From contig NZ_CP042818.1 of the NCBI RefSeq assembly GCF_008153345.1, forward strand, positions 2,232,001-2,296,000: a stretch of DNA of 64,000 nucleotides, in the 5' to 3' direction. Source of the DNA: Treponema phagedenis (GTDB taxonomy: Bacteria; Spirochaetota; Spirochaetia; Treponematales; Treponemataceae). Under the pieces are notes generated by a model. That model had not been told where the DNA came from and did no database searches. It worked only from the letters and a program-made list of their open reading frames with translations. This document shows positions 16,884 through 24,779 of this stretch, one piece after another. Every line of letters begins with the position of its first letter. The first letter of the stretch is position 1. The position numbers and the translations under genes were made by a program.

Positions 16884-17705
16884 ATGATGAAAAAAAATAT
16901 AGGAATACTGCTGCTTTTATGCGCAATCGGCGCAACCGTGTTTGCACACCATCAAATGATTTACACCCCTGCATCAGTCATTGAATCAAATGAAGTCAAT
17001 TTTAAAATCACTTTTACGCACCCCTTTGTGTCCGGTCATACCATGGATATCGGAAAAAATGAGCAAGGAGAAATAAAAGGATTTGAAAAGTTTTTTTCAG
17101 TGCATAAAGGAAAGATTCAGGATTTGCTTCCGAGCCTCAAAAAAACAAGCTTTTCAAGCGCGGAAAATTCCGCCTTGGCCTTTGACCTTGTACTGGATAA
17201 AACAAACGGTTTTCGGGGAGGCGGAGACTGGGCACTTATCGGCGTCCCCTACCCTTATTTTGAAGAAGCGGAAGACGGATATATTCAGCAAATCACGAAG
17301 GTTTTTATTAACAAGGCGGGACTTGCAACCGATTGGAAAAATCGCTGCGCCGAAGGCTATCCTGAAATTCTCCCTTTGGTAAAACCCTATGACGTATGGG
17401 TTGGCGGAGTATTTCGCGGCGTGGTTGTAGACGCAAACGGTAAGCCGGCACCGAATATAGAAATAGAAATTGCCTATATCAATTACGATGTAAATATGGA
17501 AAAAAGTGCGTTTGAAAAAACACCGAAGACAAATCGGGGCGATGCAATTATTCTCACCGATTCAAACGGTGCCTTTTCCTTTGTGCCGACTGAAAGCGGA
17601 TACTGGGGATTTTCCGCCTTGGGTGCGGGAAACAAAAAAGAATTCTCCGGCAAAGCGCTGTCTCAAGATGCGGTTTTATGGATTGAAGCAAGTCTTCCAA
17701 AGTGA
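16884..17705 (+). CDS. DUF4198-family exported protein, soluble paralogue
   Basis: This 273-residue product has a signal peptide ending TVFAHHQMIYTPAS and the same DUF4198 core as the preceding gene (FTHPFVSGHTMDIGKN, FRGGGDWAL, VKPYDVWVGGVFRGVV, GYWGFSALGAG). It stops right after LWIEAS, without the acidic linker and membrane helix, so it should be free in the periplasm. The two copies arose by tandem duplication. The start ATGATG at 16884 has AAGGAG 5 nt upstream. The mature protein begins His-His, a possible metal ligand pair. Confidence 0.8.
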   Translation: MMKKNIGILLLLCAIGATVFAHHQMIYTPASVIESNEVNFKITFTHPFVSGHTMDIGKNEQGEIKGFEKFFSVHKGKIQDLLPSLKKTSFSSAENSALAFDLVLDKTNGFRGGGDWALIGVPYPYFEEAEDGYIQQITKVFINKAGLATDWKNRCAEGYPEILPLVKPYDVWVGGVFRGVVVDANGKPAPNIEIEIAYINYDVNMEKSAFEKTPKTNRGDAIILTDSNGAFSFVPTESGYWGFSALGAGNKKEFSGKALSQDAVLWIEASLPK

Positions 17706-17713
17706 GGAAATAA

Positions 17714-17905
17714 ATGGTCGAAAAAATTATTATCGGTGTTGCGGTTGTTGCAATAGTTTTGTTGTTTGTCAGAAAATATTACAGAATATTTACGGGTAAA
17801 GCTTCAGCATGCAGTTGCGGCGAAAAAAACGATATGAAAAACGGATGCGGCTGCTGCTGTTCAGCATGCCACGATACAAAAGAAAAAAACGAAGGGGAGG
17901 GATAA
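17714..17905 (+). CDS. FeoB-associated Cys-rich membrane protein
   Basis: The 63-residue protein has one N-terminal membrane helix (VEKIIIGVAVVAIVLLFVRK), then a cytoplasmic-type tail with clustered cysteines (ACSCG, NGCGCCCSACH). This is the pattern of the FeoB-associated Cys-rich membrane protein family, found with feoAB in many anaerobes. Its presence at the end of the run of DUF4198 genes ties the whole 12189-17905 segment together as one iron-uptake operon. Confidence 0.85.
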   Translation: MVEKIIIGVAVVAIVLLFVRKYYRIFTGKASACSCGEKNDMKNGCGCCCSACHDTKEKNEGEG

Positions 17906-18092
17906 AAAATATACAACCCATAAAGTAACTCTTTACTAACATTAGTATTTATTTTATTATAAAACTGACAATAAACGGTATCAATTCAAGGCTGATATCG
18001 GGAACTGTCAAAACACAATGTAAAAGATAAGGTAGATTAAGAATTCAAAAGAGCAGGAAATTTTGCATAAGTGAATACTATCAACCTTACCA

Positions 18093-18112
18093 TATAACCG
18101 GACGGTTATAAT
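18093..18112 (+). promoter_or_regulatory. Palindromic operator overlapping a perfect -10 box, upstream of ZinT-like lipoprotein
   Basis: TATAACCG-GA-CGGTTATA (18093-18110) is a perfect 8-bp inverted repeat. Its right arm merges into TATAAT (18107-18112). No strong -35 is visible. The gene start at 18141 has its own GAGGAG site. A repressor binding here would block RNA polymerase; its identity is unknown. Confidence 0.55.
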
Positions 18113-18140
18113 TCATGACTATAGAGGAGATTCAATAGAT

Positions 18141-19349
18141 ATGTTAAAAAAAACAATCGATATAAAACATATATCGTTTTTTATGTTCATTACAGTATTT
18201 TTCATTGCCTGCCAATCGGTACCAAAATCCGAAACCGAAACAATAGCGAAAGGGAATGAAATGGCGGCGTGGAAGGGCGAATGGGTTTCCCTTGACACCA
18301 TAAAAACAGATGCAGCTTTGGAAGATTCTTATACAGAAGCTGCAAAAAGCATGGCGCATTATACGGTAGAAGGTTTTAAAGCTGCTGTTGCAGATATGTA
18401 TCAAACACCTGTTGTAAAAATGAAATTTGACGGAACAAACACCGTCCTGCTTACCGTACAAAATAACAAAGGAGTAATAGTCGAAATCCCTTGTGAGTAT
18501 GTATACAAAGGAAAAGTTGCGGTGATCGGTGAAAAAAATCGTTTTTGGTATACCTTTGAAGCAGCAAAAAATATCCGCGAATTAAAAAATGCAAAATACC
18601 TTATCGCTCTTCCGCCCAAACAAGATAATAACGGTATCCTGCACTGGCATGCACGCATAAGCAGTCATGATATTGACTGGCTTGTAAACGGAAAAAAAAC
18701 ATGGCCTACCTATGTTGCCGAATCAACGCCACAAGAAAAAATGATTCAAAATCTTAAAGAAAGCATCCGCACAATGCCTACACAAATTCCTGAAAAACCA
18801 TTTGAGCAATATGCGGATGGCGGAAAATGGATTAACAGACCGGCAGTATTTGACAATACCGGCAAAGAAGTTTTGGCAGTATATGAAAAAATCATCAAAG
18901 AGTTTGCCGGCAAAAATCCTAAAGGCGGAGATTTTACCAAAGAAGAAATCATAGCGGAAATAAAAAAGAACGATAAAACTCTTAACACCCTTGATGACTT
19001 CACCCACCTCTCTTTTATTACTGAGGGAAAGAAAAATGAACTCATTGTATACAAAGGGGAAAAAATAGTTTTTCAATCAGAATATAAACGGGTGGCACAA
19101 AGTGCATCAAAACCGTATATCACCATGCGTGCAGAAAAAAAAGATGCGGGGAAATTCTCACTCATCTCTTTTGTGGTAGTACACGGAGCTCCTATGTATC
19201 ATTTCCATTTATGGTACGGCAGAAATGAGGCAGACCTTGAAAATCAGGAAGGAGTGCCTACCTGTTTTTCAACAACAAAAATATCAAACGAAACATTTGC
19301 AAACTATATTGAAAAAACATGCCGCAGAACATTGACTGCGGAAAACTGA
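18141..19349 (+). CDS. ZinT-like lipoprotein, tandem domains (copy 1)
   Basis: The N-terminus has a lipoprotein signal with lipobox FFIACQS. The first domain matches the ZinT/YodA pattern: WKGEWVSLD near residue 35, YTEAAKSMAHYTVEGFKA, and LHWHARISSHDIDWL followed by WPTYVAE near 190. A second, more diverged half repeats it with YHFHLWYGR near 370. ZinT proteins are periplasmic zinc or metal binders that feed ABC importers. Here a lipid-anchored double-domain version sits beside the Feo/DUF4198 genes. It is 402 aa, and 19467-20666 is a clear paralogue. Confidence 0.7.
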   Translation: MLKKTIDIKHISFFMFITVFFIACQSVPKSETETIAKGNEMAAWKGEWVSLDTIKTDAALEDSYTEAAKSMAHYTVEGFKAAVADMYQTPVVKMKFDGTNTVLLTVQNNKGVIVEIPCEYVYKGKVAVIGEKNRFWYTFEAAKNIRELKNAKYLIALPPKQDNNGILHWHARISSHDIDWLVNGKKTWPTYVAESTPQEKMIQNLKESIRTMPTQIPEKPFEQYADGGKWINRPAVFDNTGKEVLAVYEKIIKEFAGKNPKGGDFTKEEIIAEIKKNDKTLNTLDDFTHLSFITEGKKNELIVYKGEKIVFQSEYKRVAQSASKPYITMRAEKKDAGKFSLISFVVVHGAPMYHFHLWYGRNEADLENQEGVPTCFSTTKISNETFANYIEKTCRRTLTAEN

Positions 19350-19466
19350 GTTTACGGAATTTCGATTCGGCATCATGCCTGAATCTGAGATTGATAAAAA
19401 TGCGTAATTTTAAAAACAGATAAAATTACGCTACCACACAATTTAGTGACATATAGGAGGTTATGT

Positions 19467-20666
19467 ATGTCTAAAAAAAGAATTGGTACCTTACTTGTAC
19501 CTGTTTTTATGGCGCTTGCGGTATTCTTTACCGCATGTCAATCCGCACCCGATGCGGAAAGCGGTGCAACACCGAAGACGGGAGAGCTTGCCGGGTGGAA
19601 GGGTGAATGGATTTCTTTTGGTGATACAAAAGACGATCCTTCTTTAGAAGCCGCATATAAAGAAACAGCGGAAAAAATGCCTAATTACACGGTAGAGGGA
19701 TTCAAAGCCGCTTTTGCCGCAATGTATAAGACACCGGTAGTAAAGGCAAAATTTGACGGCAGCAATAAAGTAAAATTCACCGTACGTGATGCTGACGGCA
19801 AAGAAAAAGAAATTGCATGCGAATACAAGTACATCGGAAAAATTCCGGTTCCCGGATATGAAGGCTCCTCTTGGGAAGCTTTTGAAGCGGTAAAAGATGT
19901 ACGCGGTTTATCACAGGCAAAATACATGGTTCTCTTTCCGCCACACTCTCACGATGGCGGCATGCTTCACTGGCATGCACGTTTCGGAGCAAGGAGTGCC
20001 GAAGCCATAGCAAAAGACACAAGCTTCTGGTGGCCGACCTTTGTTTCAGCATCAATGTCAAAAGAAGATCTTTTAAAAGAAGCGAAAGAAGGCATAAAAG
20101 CAATGGGCTCCATGTTCGATAAATCTCCCTTTGAATCCTATGCAGCACAGGGACGCTGGATGAACAGCTCGTTAATCTATGACAACACAAGCAAAGAAGT
20201 TTCGAATGCATTTGATAAAATCATCAAAGAATTTGCCGGAAAAAATCCCAAAGGCGGAGACTTTTCAAAAGCGGATATCATTGCCGAAATGAAAAAAGCA
20301 TACGGCACAACCGATGATTTTTCCCATATTGAGTTCGTAACCAAAAAAGGAAAAAACGAACTTGTTCTGTATAAAGACGGCAAAGAAGTTTACAGAGCCG
20401 CTTACAAAAGAGTCGCAGACAATCCGTCAAAACCCGGAATGCTTGCGGTTGCAACAGACAAGGGTGGAAAATTTAAGACAATTTCTCTTACCGGCGCACA
20501 CGGAACGCCGATGCATTTCCATCTTTGGTACGGTGCAAGTGATATTGATTTAACGCAATTCACCACAAAACCGACCTGCATCCCCGAAAATACAAGCAAT
20601 GCCGACATTGCGGTACGTGTTGAAAAATCATGCAGATCAGTATTGAATTCAATCCTGATAAAATAA
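19467..20666 (+). CDS. ZinT-like lipoprotein, tandem domains (copy 2)
   Basis: This paralogue of the preceding gene has lipobox FFTACQS, WKGEWISFGD, LHWHARFGARS followed by WWPTFVSAS, and a second-half MHFHLWYGASD. An upstream in-frame GTG at 19446 would read through the GGAGG ribosome-binding site; ATG 19467 lies just after that site, so it is chosen (399 aa). Histidine clusters around PPHSHDGGMLHWHARFG suggest a richer metal site than in copy 1. The duplication may reflect different metals or expression conditions. Confidence 0.7.
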   Translation: MSKKRIGTLLVPVFMALAVFFTACQSAPDAESGATPKTGELAGWKGEWISFGDTKDDPSLEAAYKETAEKMPNYTVEGFKAAFAAMYKTPVVKAKFDGSNKVKFTVRDADGKEKEIACEYKYIGKIPVPGYEGSSWEAFEAVKDVRGLSQAKYMVLFPPHSHDGGMLHWHARFGARSAEAIAKDTSFWWPTFVSASMSKEDLLKEAKEGIKAMGSMFDKSPFESYAAQGRWMNSSLIYDNTSKEVSNAFDKIIKEFAGKNPKGGDFSKADIIAEMKKAYGTTDDFSHIEFVTKKGKNELVLYKDGKEVYRAAYKRVADNPSKPGMLAVATDKGGKFKTISLTGAHGTPMHFHLWYGASDIDLTQFTTKPTCIPENTSNADIAVRVEKSCRSVLNSILIK

Positions 20667-20686
20667 AACCGTAATTATTTTAATAC

Positions 20687-20736
20687 GATACGCAAGGCGC
20701 CGGATATACGAGCACTTTGCGTATCCTGCGGGTTTT
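20687..20736 (+). terminator. Probable terminator after the ZinT-like genes
   Basis: GATACGCAA (20687-20695) pairs with TTGCGTATC (20717-20725). A T-rich but interrupted stretch follows, so efficiency is uncertain. Confidence 0.5.
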
Positions 20737-20777
20737 GCTTTTTCCGAAAACCGGATTTGCAAAACAGAGATTATATT

Positions 20778-21042
20778 TAATGTAACGTTCTTTATGATAA
20801 CTCAACAAAGTTTTTTAATTCGTTCCATACGAATCATAAAAAAATTTTATAAAAAGAGTTCGACACGGCACAAGGGCGAATCCTTGGAATTCCTACCTTT
20901 GATTCGCCTACGAGTTTTAAAGCTTCAATTTTATAGTTTTGTGTTGATGCTTTAAAACATCGTTCGGAATTGAACAAGGGTGAGCAATTTGCCATAGGAA
21001 TGCTGAACCGCAAGCTATTATTGTTGATAGAACGTTACACTA
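20778..21042 (-). mobile_element. MITE-like element with intact terminal inverted repeats
   Basis: The ends are TAATGTAACGTTCT (20778-20791) and AGAACGTTACACTA (21029-21042), inverted repeats matching at 13 of 14 positions and both bordered by TA. In between, in reverse orientation, lie the AT-rich segment, GAGTTCGACACGGC, a GGCGAAT/ATTCGCC-type hairpin, one H1 hairpin (GTTTTAAAGC/GCTTTAAAAC) and CAATTTGCCATAGG. No coding capacity is evident. This 265 bp copy best defines the family. Confidence 0.75.
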
Positions 21043-21101
21043 ATTGCGATAAGACAGAGGTAAAACGTCTGTTCTTACCAAACAATGATAAGGAAGAAAA
21101 A

Positions 21102-21413
21102 ATGAAAAAACGAAATGTCATTCTTATTTGTCTTTTAGCCTTTGGGGCTGCTTTTTTGATTGCTCACACTCCATTATTGTTATGCTATGATAACGGAGAC
21201 GGAACTATCACCTGCGAAGGCGGATTTTCAGACGGCTCCAGTGCAAAGGGCGTAGAAATCCGCGTGGTCGATAACAAAAACAAAGTTTTAATTAAGGGCA
21301 AACTTGATAAAAACAGCGAGTTTACTTTTAAGCGCCCTAAGGGAAACTTTTCGGTTATCTTTGATGCAGGCCCCGGACATGTGGTCAAAGTAAAATCAGA
21401 GGATATTGAATAA
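21102..21413 (+). CDS. Small exported AHTPLL-type protein, paralogue of 15294 gene
   Basis: The 103-residue product has a signal peptide ending FLIAHTPLLLCYDNGDGT and the same beta domain as the 15294 gene, ending FDAGPGHVVKVKS, but no linker or membrane anchor. The open frame extends upstream into the MITE, but ATG 21102 with AAGGAAG just before it is the evident start. It is probably a soluble periplasmic form. It has a clean terminator downstream. Confidence 0.75.
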   Translation: MKKRNVILICLLAFGAAFLIAHTPLLLCYDNGDGTITCEGGFSDGSSAKGVEIRVVDNKNKVLIKGKLDKNSEFTFKRPKGNFSVIFDAGPGHVVKVKSEDIE

Positions 21414-21443
21414 TTTTCCTTAAAAGATTTTATGCAGCCGACA

Positions 21444-21481
21444 CAGGCAAGCTCGATTATGAGCTTGCCTGCTTTATTTTT
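21444..21481 (+). terminator. Rho-independent terminator
   Basis: CAGGCAAGCTC (21444-21454) and GAGCTTGCCTG (21461-21471) form a perfect 11-bp stem with a 6-nt loop, followed by a T-rich tract. Confidence 0.8.
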
Positions 21482-21495
21482 CAGGTGTAAAACCG

Positions 21496-22035
21496 CTAAG
21501 AATAAATTTGTTTTGCAAGATCAATTCTGAATTCATGCAGGGCAACATCATTATTAGTATAACAGAGTGTATCAAATCCGGTAATTTGAAATCCGTGTTT
21601 TTGGTAAAACCGGATAGCATTATAGTTACAGCTTTCAGTATCAAGAACAACGGCACGGCAATGCAAATGCGCAGCCCTTGATTCGGCAAATTCCAACAGC
21701 AAAGATCCGATATGGTGCGAGCGGTATTTAGATTTTACATAAATGTTCAAAATGCGCAAACGCCTAATCCATTTTTGTTGAATCATCTCGATAAAGCCGA
21801 TAACCTCATTTTCGTTTTCAACACCGTATACCATAGCACCCGCTTCTTCAAAAAGATTAATCGTATAGCGTTTTTCAGTAAGCTTTTCAAAATCCTTTTT
21901 AATAAGTTTAAAAGCATCCCCTCCCCCATCACGGTTAATCTGTAAATCAAAATACGAAGGAGTTTTGTACTTTACGGGGATCTTACATGCAAGATCATTT
22001 TTGTGTAGTTTAATAATTCGATAATCAGTCAACAT
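21496..22035 (-). CDS. GNAT-family N-acetyltransferase
   Basis: The 179-residue protein has the GNAT core. The central strand VIGFIEMIQQ leads to LNIYVKSKYRSHHIGSLLLE, the acetyl-CoA-binding motif A, and VVLDTESCNYNAIRFYQKHGF is the typical motif B. The N-terminal DLQINRDGGGDAFKLIKKDFE is reminiscent of small-molecule or antibiotic acetyltransferases, but no substrate can be assigned. It is monocistronic, with repeats on its upstream side. Confidence 0.8.
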   Translation of the reverse strand: MLTDYRIIKLHKNDLACKIPVKYKTPSYFDLQINRDGGGDAFKLIKKDFEKLTEKRYTINLFEEAGAMVYGVENENEVIGFIEMIQQKWIRRLRILNIYVKSKYRSHHIGSLLLEFAESRAAHLHCRAVVLDTESCNYNAIRFYQKHGFQITGFDTLCYTNNDVALHEFRIDLAKQIYS

Positions 22036-22129
22036 AAAAATAGCTCAAATATAAGAACCCCGATAGTTAATCGAAGTTACCATTTTTATTGTACCAAAAA
22101 AACTGCTTCTAAAAATTTTTTACTAGAGT

Positions 22130-22748
22130 AGTGTTTTTTGATAAGTTAATTGTATTTTTTTAATACATCTTACCCAAAATGTAAAAAATTTTATAAAAAA
22201 GAGTTCGACACGGCGCAACGGTGAGTAATTTACCATAGTGATGCTGAATCCGCAGTCCCTTATTGTTGATACTTCGATTTTTATAACAGGAAGTTAATTA
22301 CAAAACGCTACACTAGTGTAACGTTTTTTTGATAAGTCGATTAATTTTTTTTAATACATCTTACCAAAAACGTAAAAAATTTTATAAAAAAGAGCCCCTG
22401 TTTAGTTTTTGCCGTCCATGGCAAAAACTAAACCACGAGTTTTAAAGCTTCAATTTTACAGTTTTGTGTTGATGCTTTAAAACATCGTTTCTGCTTGGAA
22501 CCACGGGCGTCCGTGCCCGTTCTGATTTTGCCGTCCATGGCAAAAACTAAACCACGAGTTTTAAAGCTTCAATTTTACAGTTTTGTGTTGATGCTTTAAA
22601 ACATCGTTTCTGCTTGGAACCACGGGCGTCCGTGCCAGTTCTGATTTTGGCAACGGTGAGTAATTTACCATAGGAAAGCTGAATCCGCAGTCCCTTATTG
22701 TTGATACTTCGATTTTTATAACAGGAAGTTAATTACAAAACGCTACAT
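22130..22748 (-). mobile_element. Two head-to-tail MITE copies, one carrying a duplicated hairpin cassette
   Basis: The first element runs from about 22130 (TAGTGTTTTTTGATAAGTTA) to CAAAACGCTACACTAG near 22315. A second starts at the shared junction (ACTAGTGTAACGTT) and ends CAAAACGCTACATAAG at about 22749. The second holds two tandem copies of a 121-bp cassette. Each copy consists of GTTTAGTTTTTGCC/GGCAAAAACTAAAC, the H1 hairpin with a 25-nt loop, and GGAACCACGGGCGTCCGTG. All are in reverse orientation. The element end overlaps the thiN stop codon. Confidence 0.75.
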
Positions 22749-23408
22749 AAGATTGAAGCCGCAGCGGTATTCTTTAAGCGGAGAAAGGAAAACTAAAAAC
22801 CTTCCGCTTTGTACGGCAAGCTCTATGGGTTTGCCGTCAGAGCGGTTACTCAGGCTGACCTGTCCCGATTGCCAGTTTACCGTATCAAGTTCCCAATGCA
22901 AACCGCGCGAAGAGATAAAACCGCACGGCTCACCGGCGGGGAAAACAGAAATGGCGGCGTTTTCGGCTCCGTCTATTCTGAGCGTTTTGACGGCGCAGTC
23001 CTCACCAACGCAATACACAAGCCCTGCATCATAGAGCCAAAGCCGCGGAGGCTTTTTTTCTCTGAATATCCGTGCAACCGATAAAAAGTGATCAGCGCGC
23101 CCGCCGCCGGCTCCGCAGATAATAATATCCTGTGCACCCTTTTCCTTTGCCGCAAAAACCGCAAGCTCAGTATCGGTAAAATCCTTATCGCAAGGGTGCA
23201 GCTGCACCTGCGCTTCTGGGTAGGCGTGCAGTAATGCCTTATTTTGCAAACTGTCCATATCGCCCAGAATAATATCGGGCGTAAAGCCGGCGGATGCAGC
23301 CGCCTCAAGCCCCGAGTCCGCAGCGATTATAATACTGTCGGGCAAAAAGTATTTTGAGGCAATCGCATAATCGGGCTGACTGCCGCCGGTAATAATTATC
23401 GCATTCAT
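22743..23408 (-). CDS. thiN: Thiamine pyrophosphokinase
   Basis: It converts thiamine to thiamine diphosphate, the cofactor of the nifJ product. Motifs are ADSG (30-33), GDMDS (48-52), the magnesium/ATP stretch KDFTDTELA near 80 and GGRADH near 103. Length 221 aa, as usual. The last codons ATG TAG lie within the terminal repeat of the adjacent MITE, so insertion redefined the C-terminus. Its ATG directly follows the stop of the NtrC-type regulator, placing it third in a kinase-regulator-thiN operon. Confidence 0.92.
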   Translation of the reverse strand: MNAIIITGGSQPDYAIASKYFLPDSIIIAADSGLEAAASAGFTPDIILGDMDSLQNKALLHAYPEAQVQLHPCDKDFTDTELAVFAAKEKGAQDIIICGAGGGRADHFLSVARIFREKKPPRLWLYDAGLVYCVGEDCAVKTLRIDGAENAAISVFPAGEPCGFISSRGLHWELDTVNWQSGQVSLSNRSDGKPIELAVQSGRFLVFLSPLKEYRCGFNLM

Positions 23409-24779
23409 TTAAACTTCTTGCACACTCTCTTTTGCTTCTTGCTCATATTTATCAAGTTTGGTGTGCAGCGTTTTTCTTCCGATACCGAGTACATCCGCAG
23501 TTTTGGTTTTATTTCCGCCTTGTGCCGCAAGCGTTTGCAGAATAATTTCTTTCTCAGCCTCAGCCATGCTTACGCCCATCGGTACTCTAATGGAAGAAAA
23601 ATCTTCGATTTTTCTGACAGGTTCGGGCAGATCATCAAAGCGGATAATTGAATCAGAGCTCATCACAACGGCGCTTTCAATGCAGTTGCGAAGCTGCCGT
23701 ATGTTTCCTGGCCAATCATACGCATACAAGGCGGTGCGCGCTTTCGGCTCAATCGAGGTTATTTCTTTGCCGTTTTCATCTGCAAACTCTTTTACAAAGG
23801 CGGTAATCATCAGCGGCAGATCGTCCTTTCGCTCCCGAAGCGGCGGCACATGAATATGCACCACATTAAGGCGGTAATACAAATCTTCGCGAAAGGTACC
23901 GTTTTTTATTTCTTCTTCCAAGTTTCGGTTTGTCGCCGAAATAACGCGTACATCAACATCAATGGTTTCCTGACCGCCCACCCGCTCAAATTGCCGCTCC
24001 TGAAGCACACGCAAAAGTTTTACCTGCACCGCCATGCTCACTTCTCCGATTTCATCAAGAAAGATGCTGCCTTTGTGTGCAAGTTCAAAACGACCTTTTA
24101 CCCGATTGATTGCGCCGGTGAAAGCGCCTTTTTCGTGCCCGAATAACTCGCTTTCCAAAAGCCCTTCAGAAAAAGATGCGCAGTGAACTTTCACCAACGA
24201 GTTATCTTTTCGGGCGGATAAGTTATGAATAGCATTTGCAATAAGCTCTTTTCCTACGCCGCTTTCTCCGGTGATAAAAACAGAAGCTTTTGAGGCGGCG
24301 GCTTTTTTGACTGTCTCAAACACTTTTTCCATTACTGCGGTTTTGCCGATGATATGCTCAAAAGATTTTTTGTCTCCCAACTCTTTTAGCAACTCTCGGT
24401 GCTGTAACACAAGCTCACGATTTTGTAAGGCGCGGCGTACCAGTAACGAAAGCCGGTCAAGGTCAAGCGGTTTGGTTAAAAAATCATAGGCACCGGTACG
24501 CATCGCTTCAACAGCTGTTTCCACTGTGCCATGCCCAGTAAGCACAATGACGGGAACACCGGGAGTTTCGGAGCTTATTCTTCGCAGCACTTCTTCGCCG
24601 CTTATTTCGGGCATTTTTAAATCGGTTATGACAAGATCAATATCATTGGAGAAGGCAATATCCAAACCTTTTTTTCCGTCGGAAGCGGTGAACACTTCAT
24701 AGCCTTCATCTTCCAAAGACATTTGTAAACCTTCCCGAATATTTTTTTCATCGTCAATAATTAAAATACTGAATTTCAT
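23409..24779 (-). CDS. Sigma-54-dependent NtrC-type response regulator
   Basis: The receiver domain has the acidic pocket IDDE and phospho-acceptor Asp53 in ITDLKMP, with Lys103 in LTKP. The AAA+ domain has Walker A GESGVGKE (171-178) and the sigma-54 contact loop GAFTGA (218-223). The C-terminal Fis-type helix-turn-helix reads NKTKTADVLGIGRKTLHTKL. It should activate transcription from -24/-12 promoters. It overlaps the kinase gene as ATGA, so they form a two-component pair. Targets are not evident in the window. Confidence 0.95.
   Translation of the reverse strand: MKFSILIIDDEKNIREGLQMSLEDEGYEVFTASDGKKGLDIAFSNDIDLVITDLKMPEISGEEVLRRISSETPGVPVIVLTGHGTVETAVEAMRTGAYDFLTKPLDLDRLSLLVRRALQNRELVLQHRELLKELGDKKSFEHIIGKTAVMEKVFETVKKAAASKASVFITGESGVGKELIANAIHNLSARKDNSLVKVHCASFSEGLLESELFGHEKGAFTGAINRVKGRFELAHKGSIFLDEIGEVSMAVQVKLLRVLQERQFERVGGQETIDVDVRVISATNRNLEEEIKNGTFREDLYYRLNVVHIHVPPLRERKDDLPLMITAFVKEFADENGKEITSIEPKARTALYAYDWPGNIRQLRNCIESAVVMSSDSIIRFDDLPEPVRKIEDFSSIRVPMGVSMAEAEKEIILQTLAAQGGNKTKTADVLGIGRKTLHTKLDKYEQEAKESVQEV

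Noticed and set aside
20970-21101. N-terminal extension of the AHTPLL paralogue
   Set aside because: It reads through the MITE end and would hide the signal peptide that begins at 21102.
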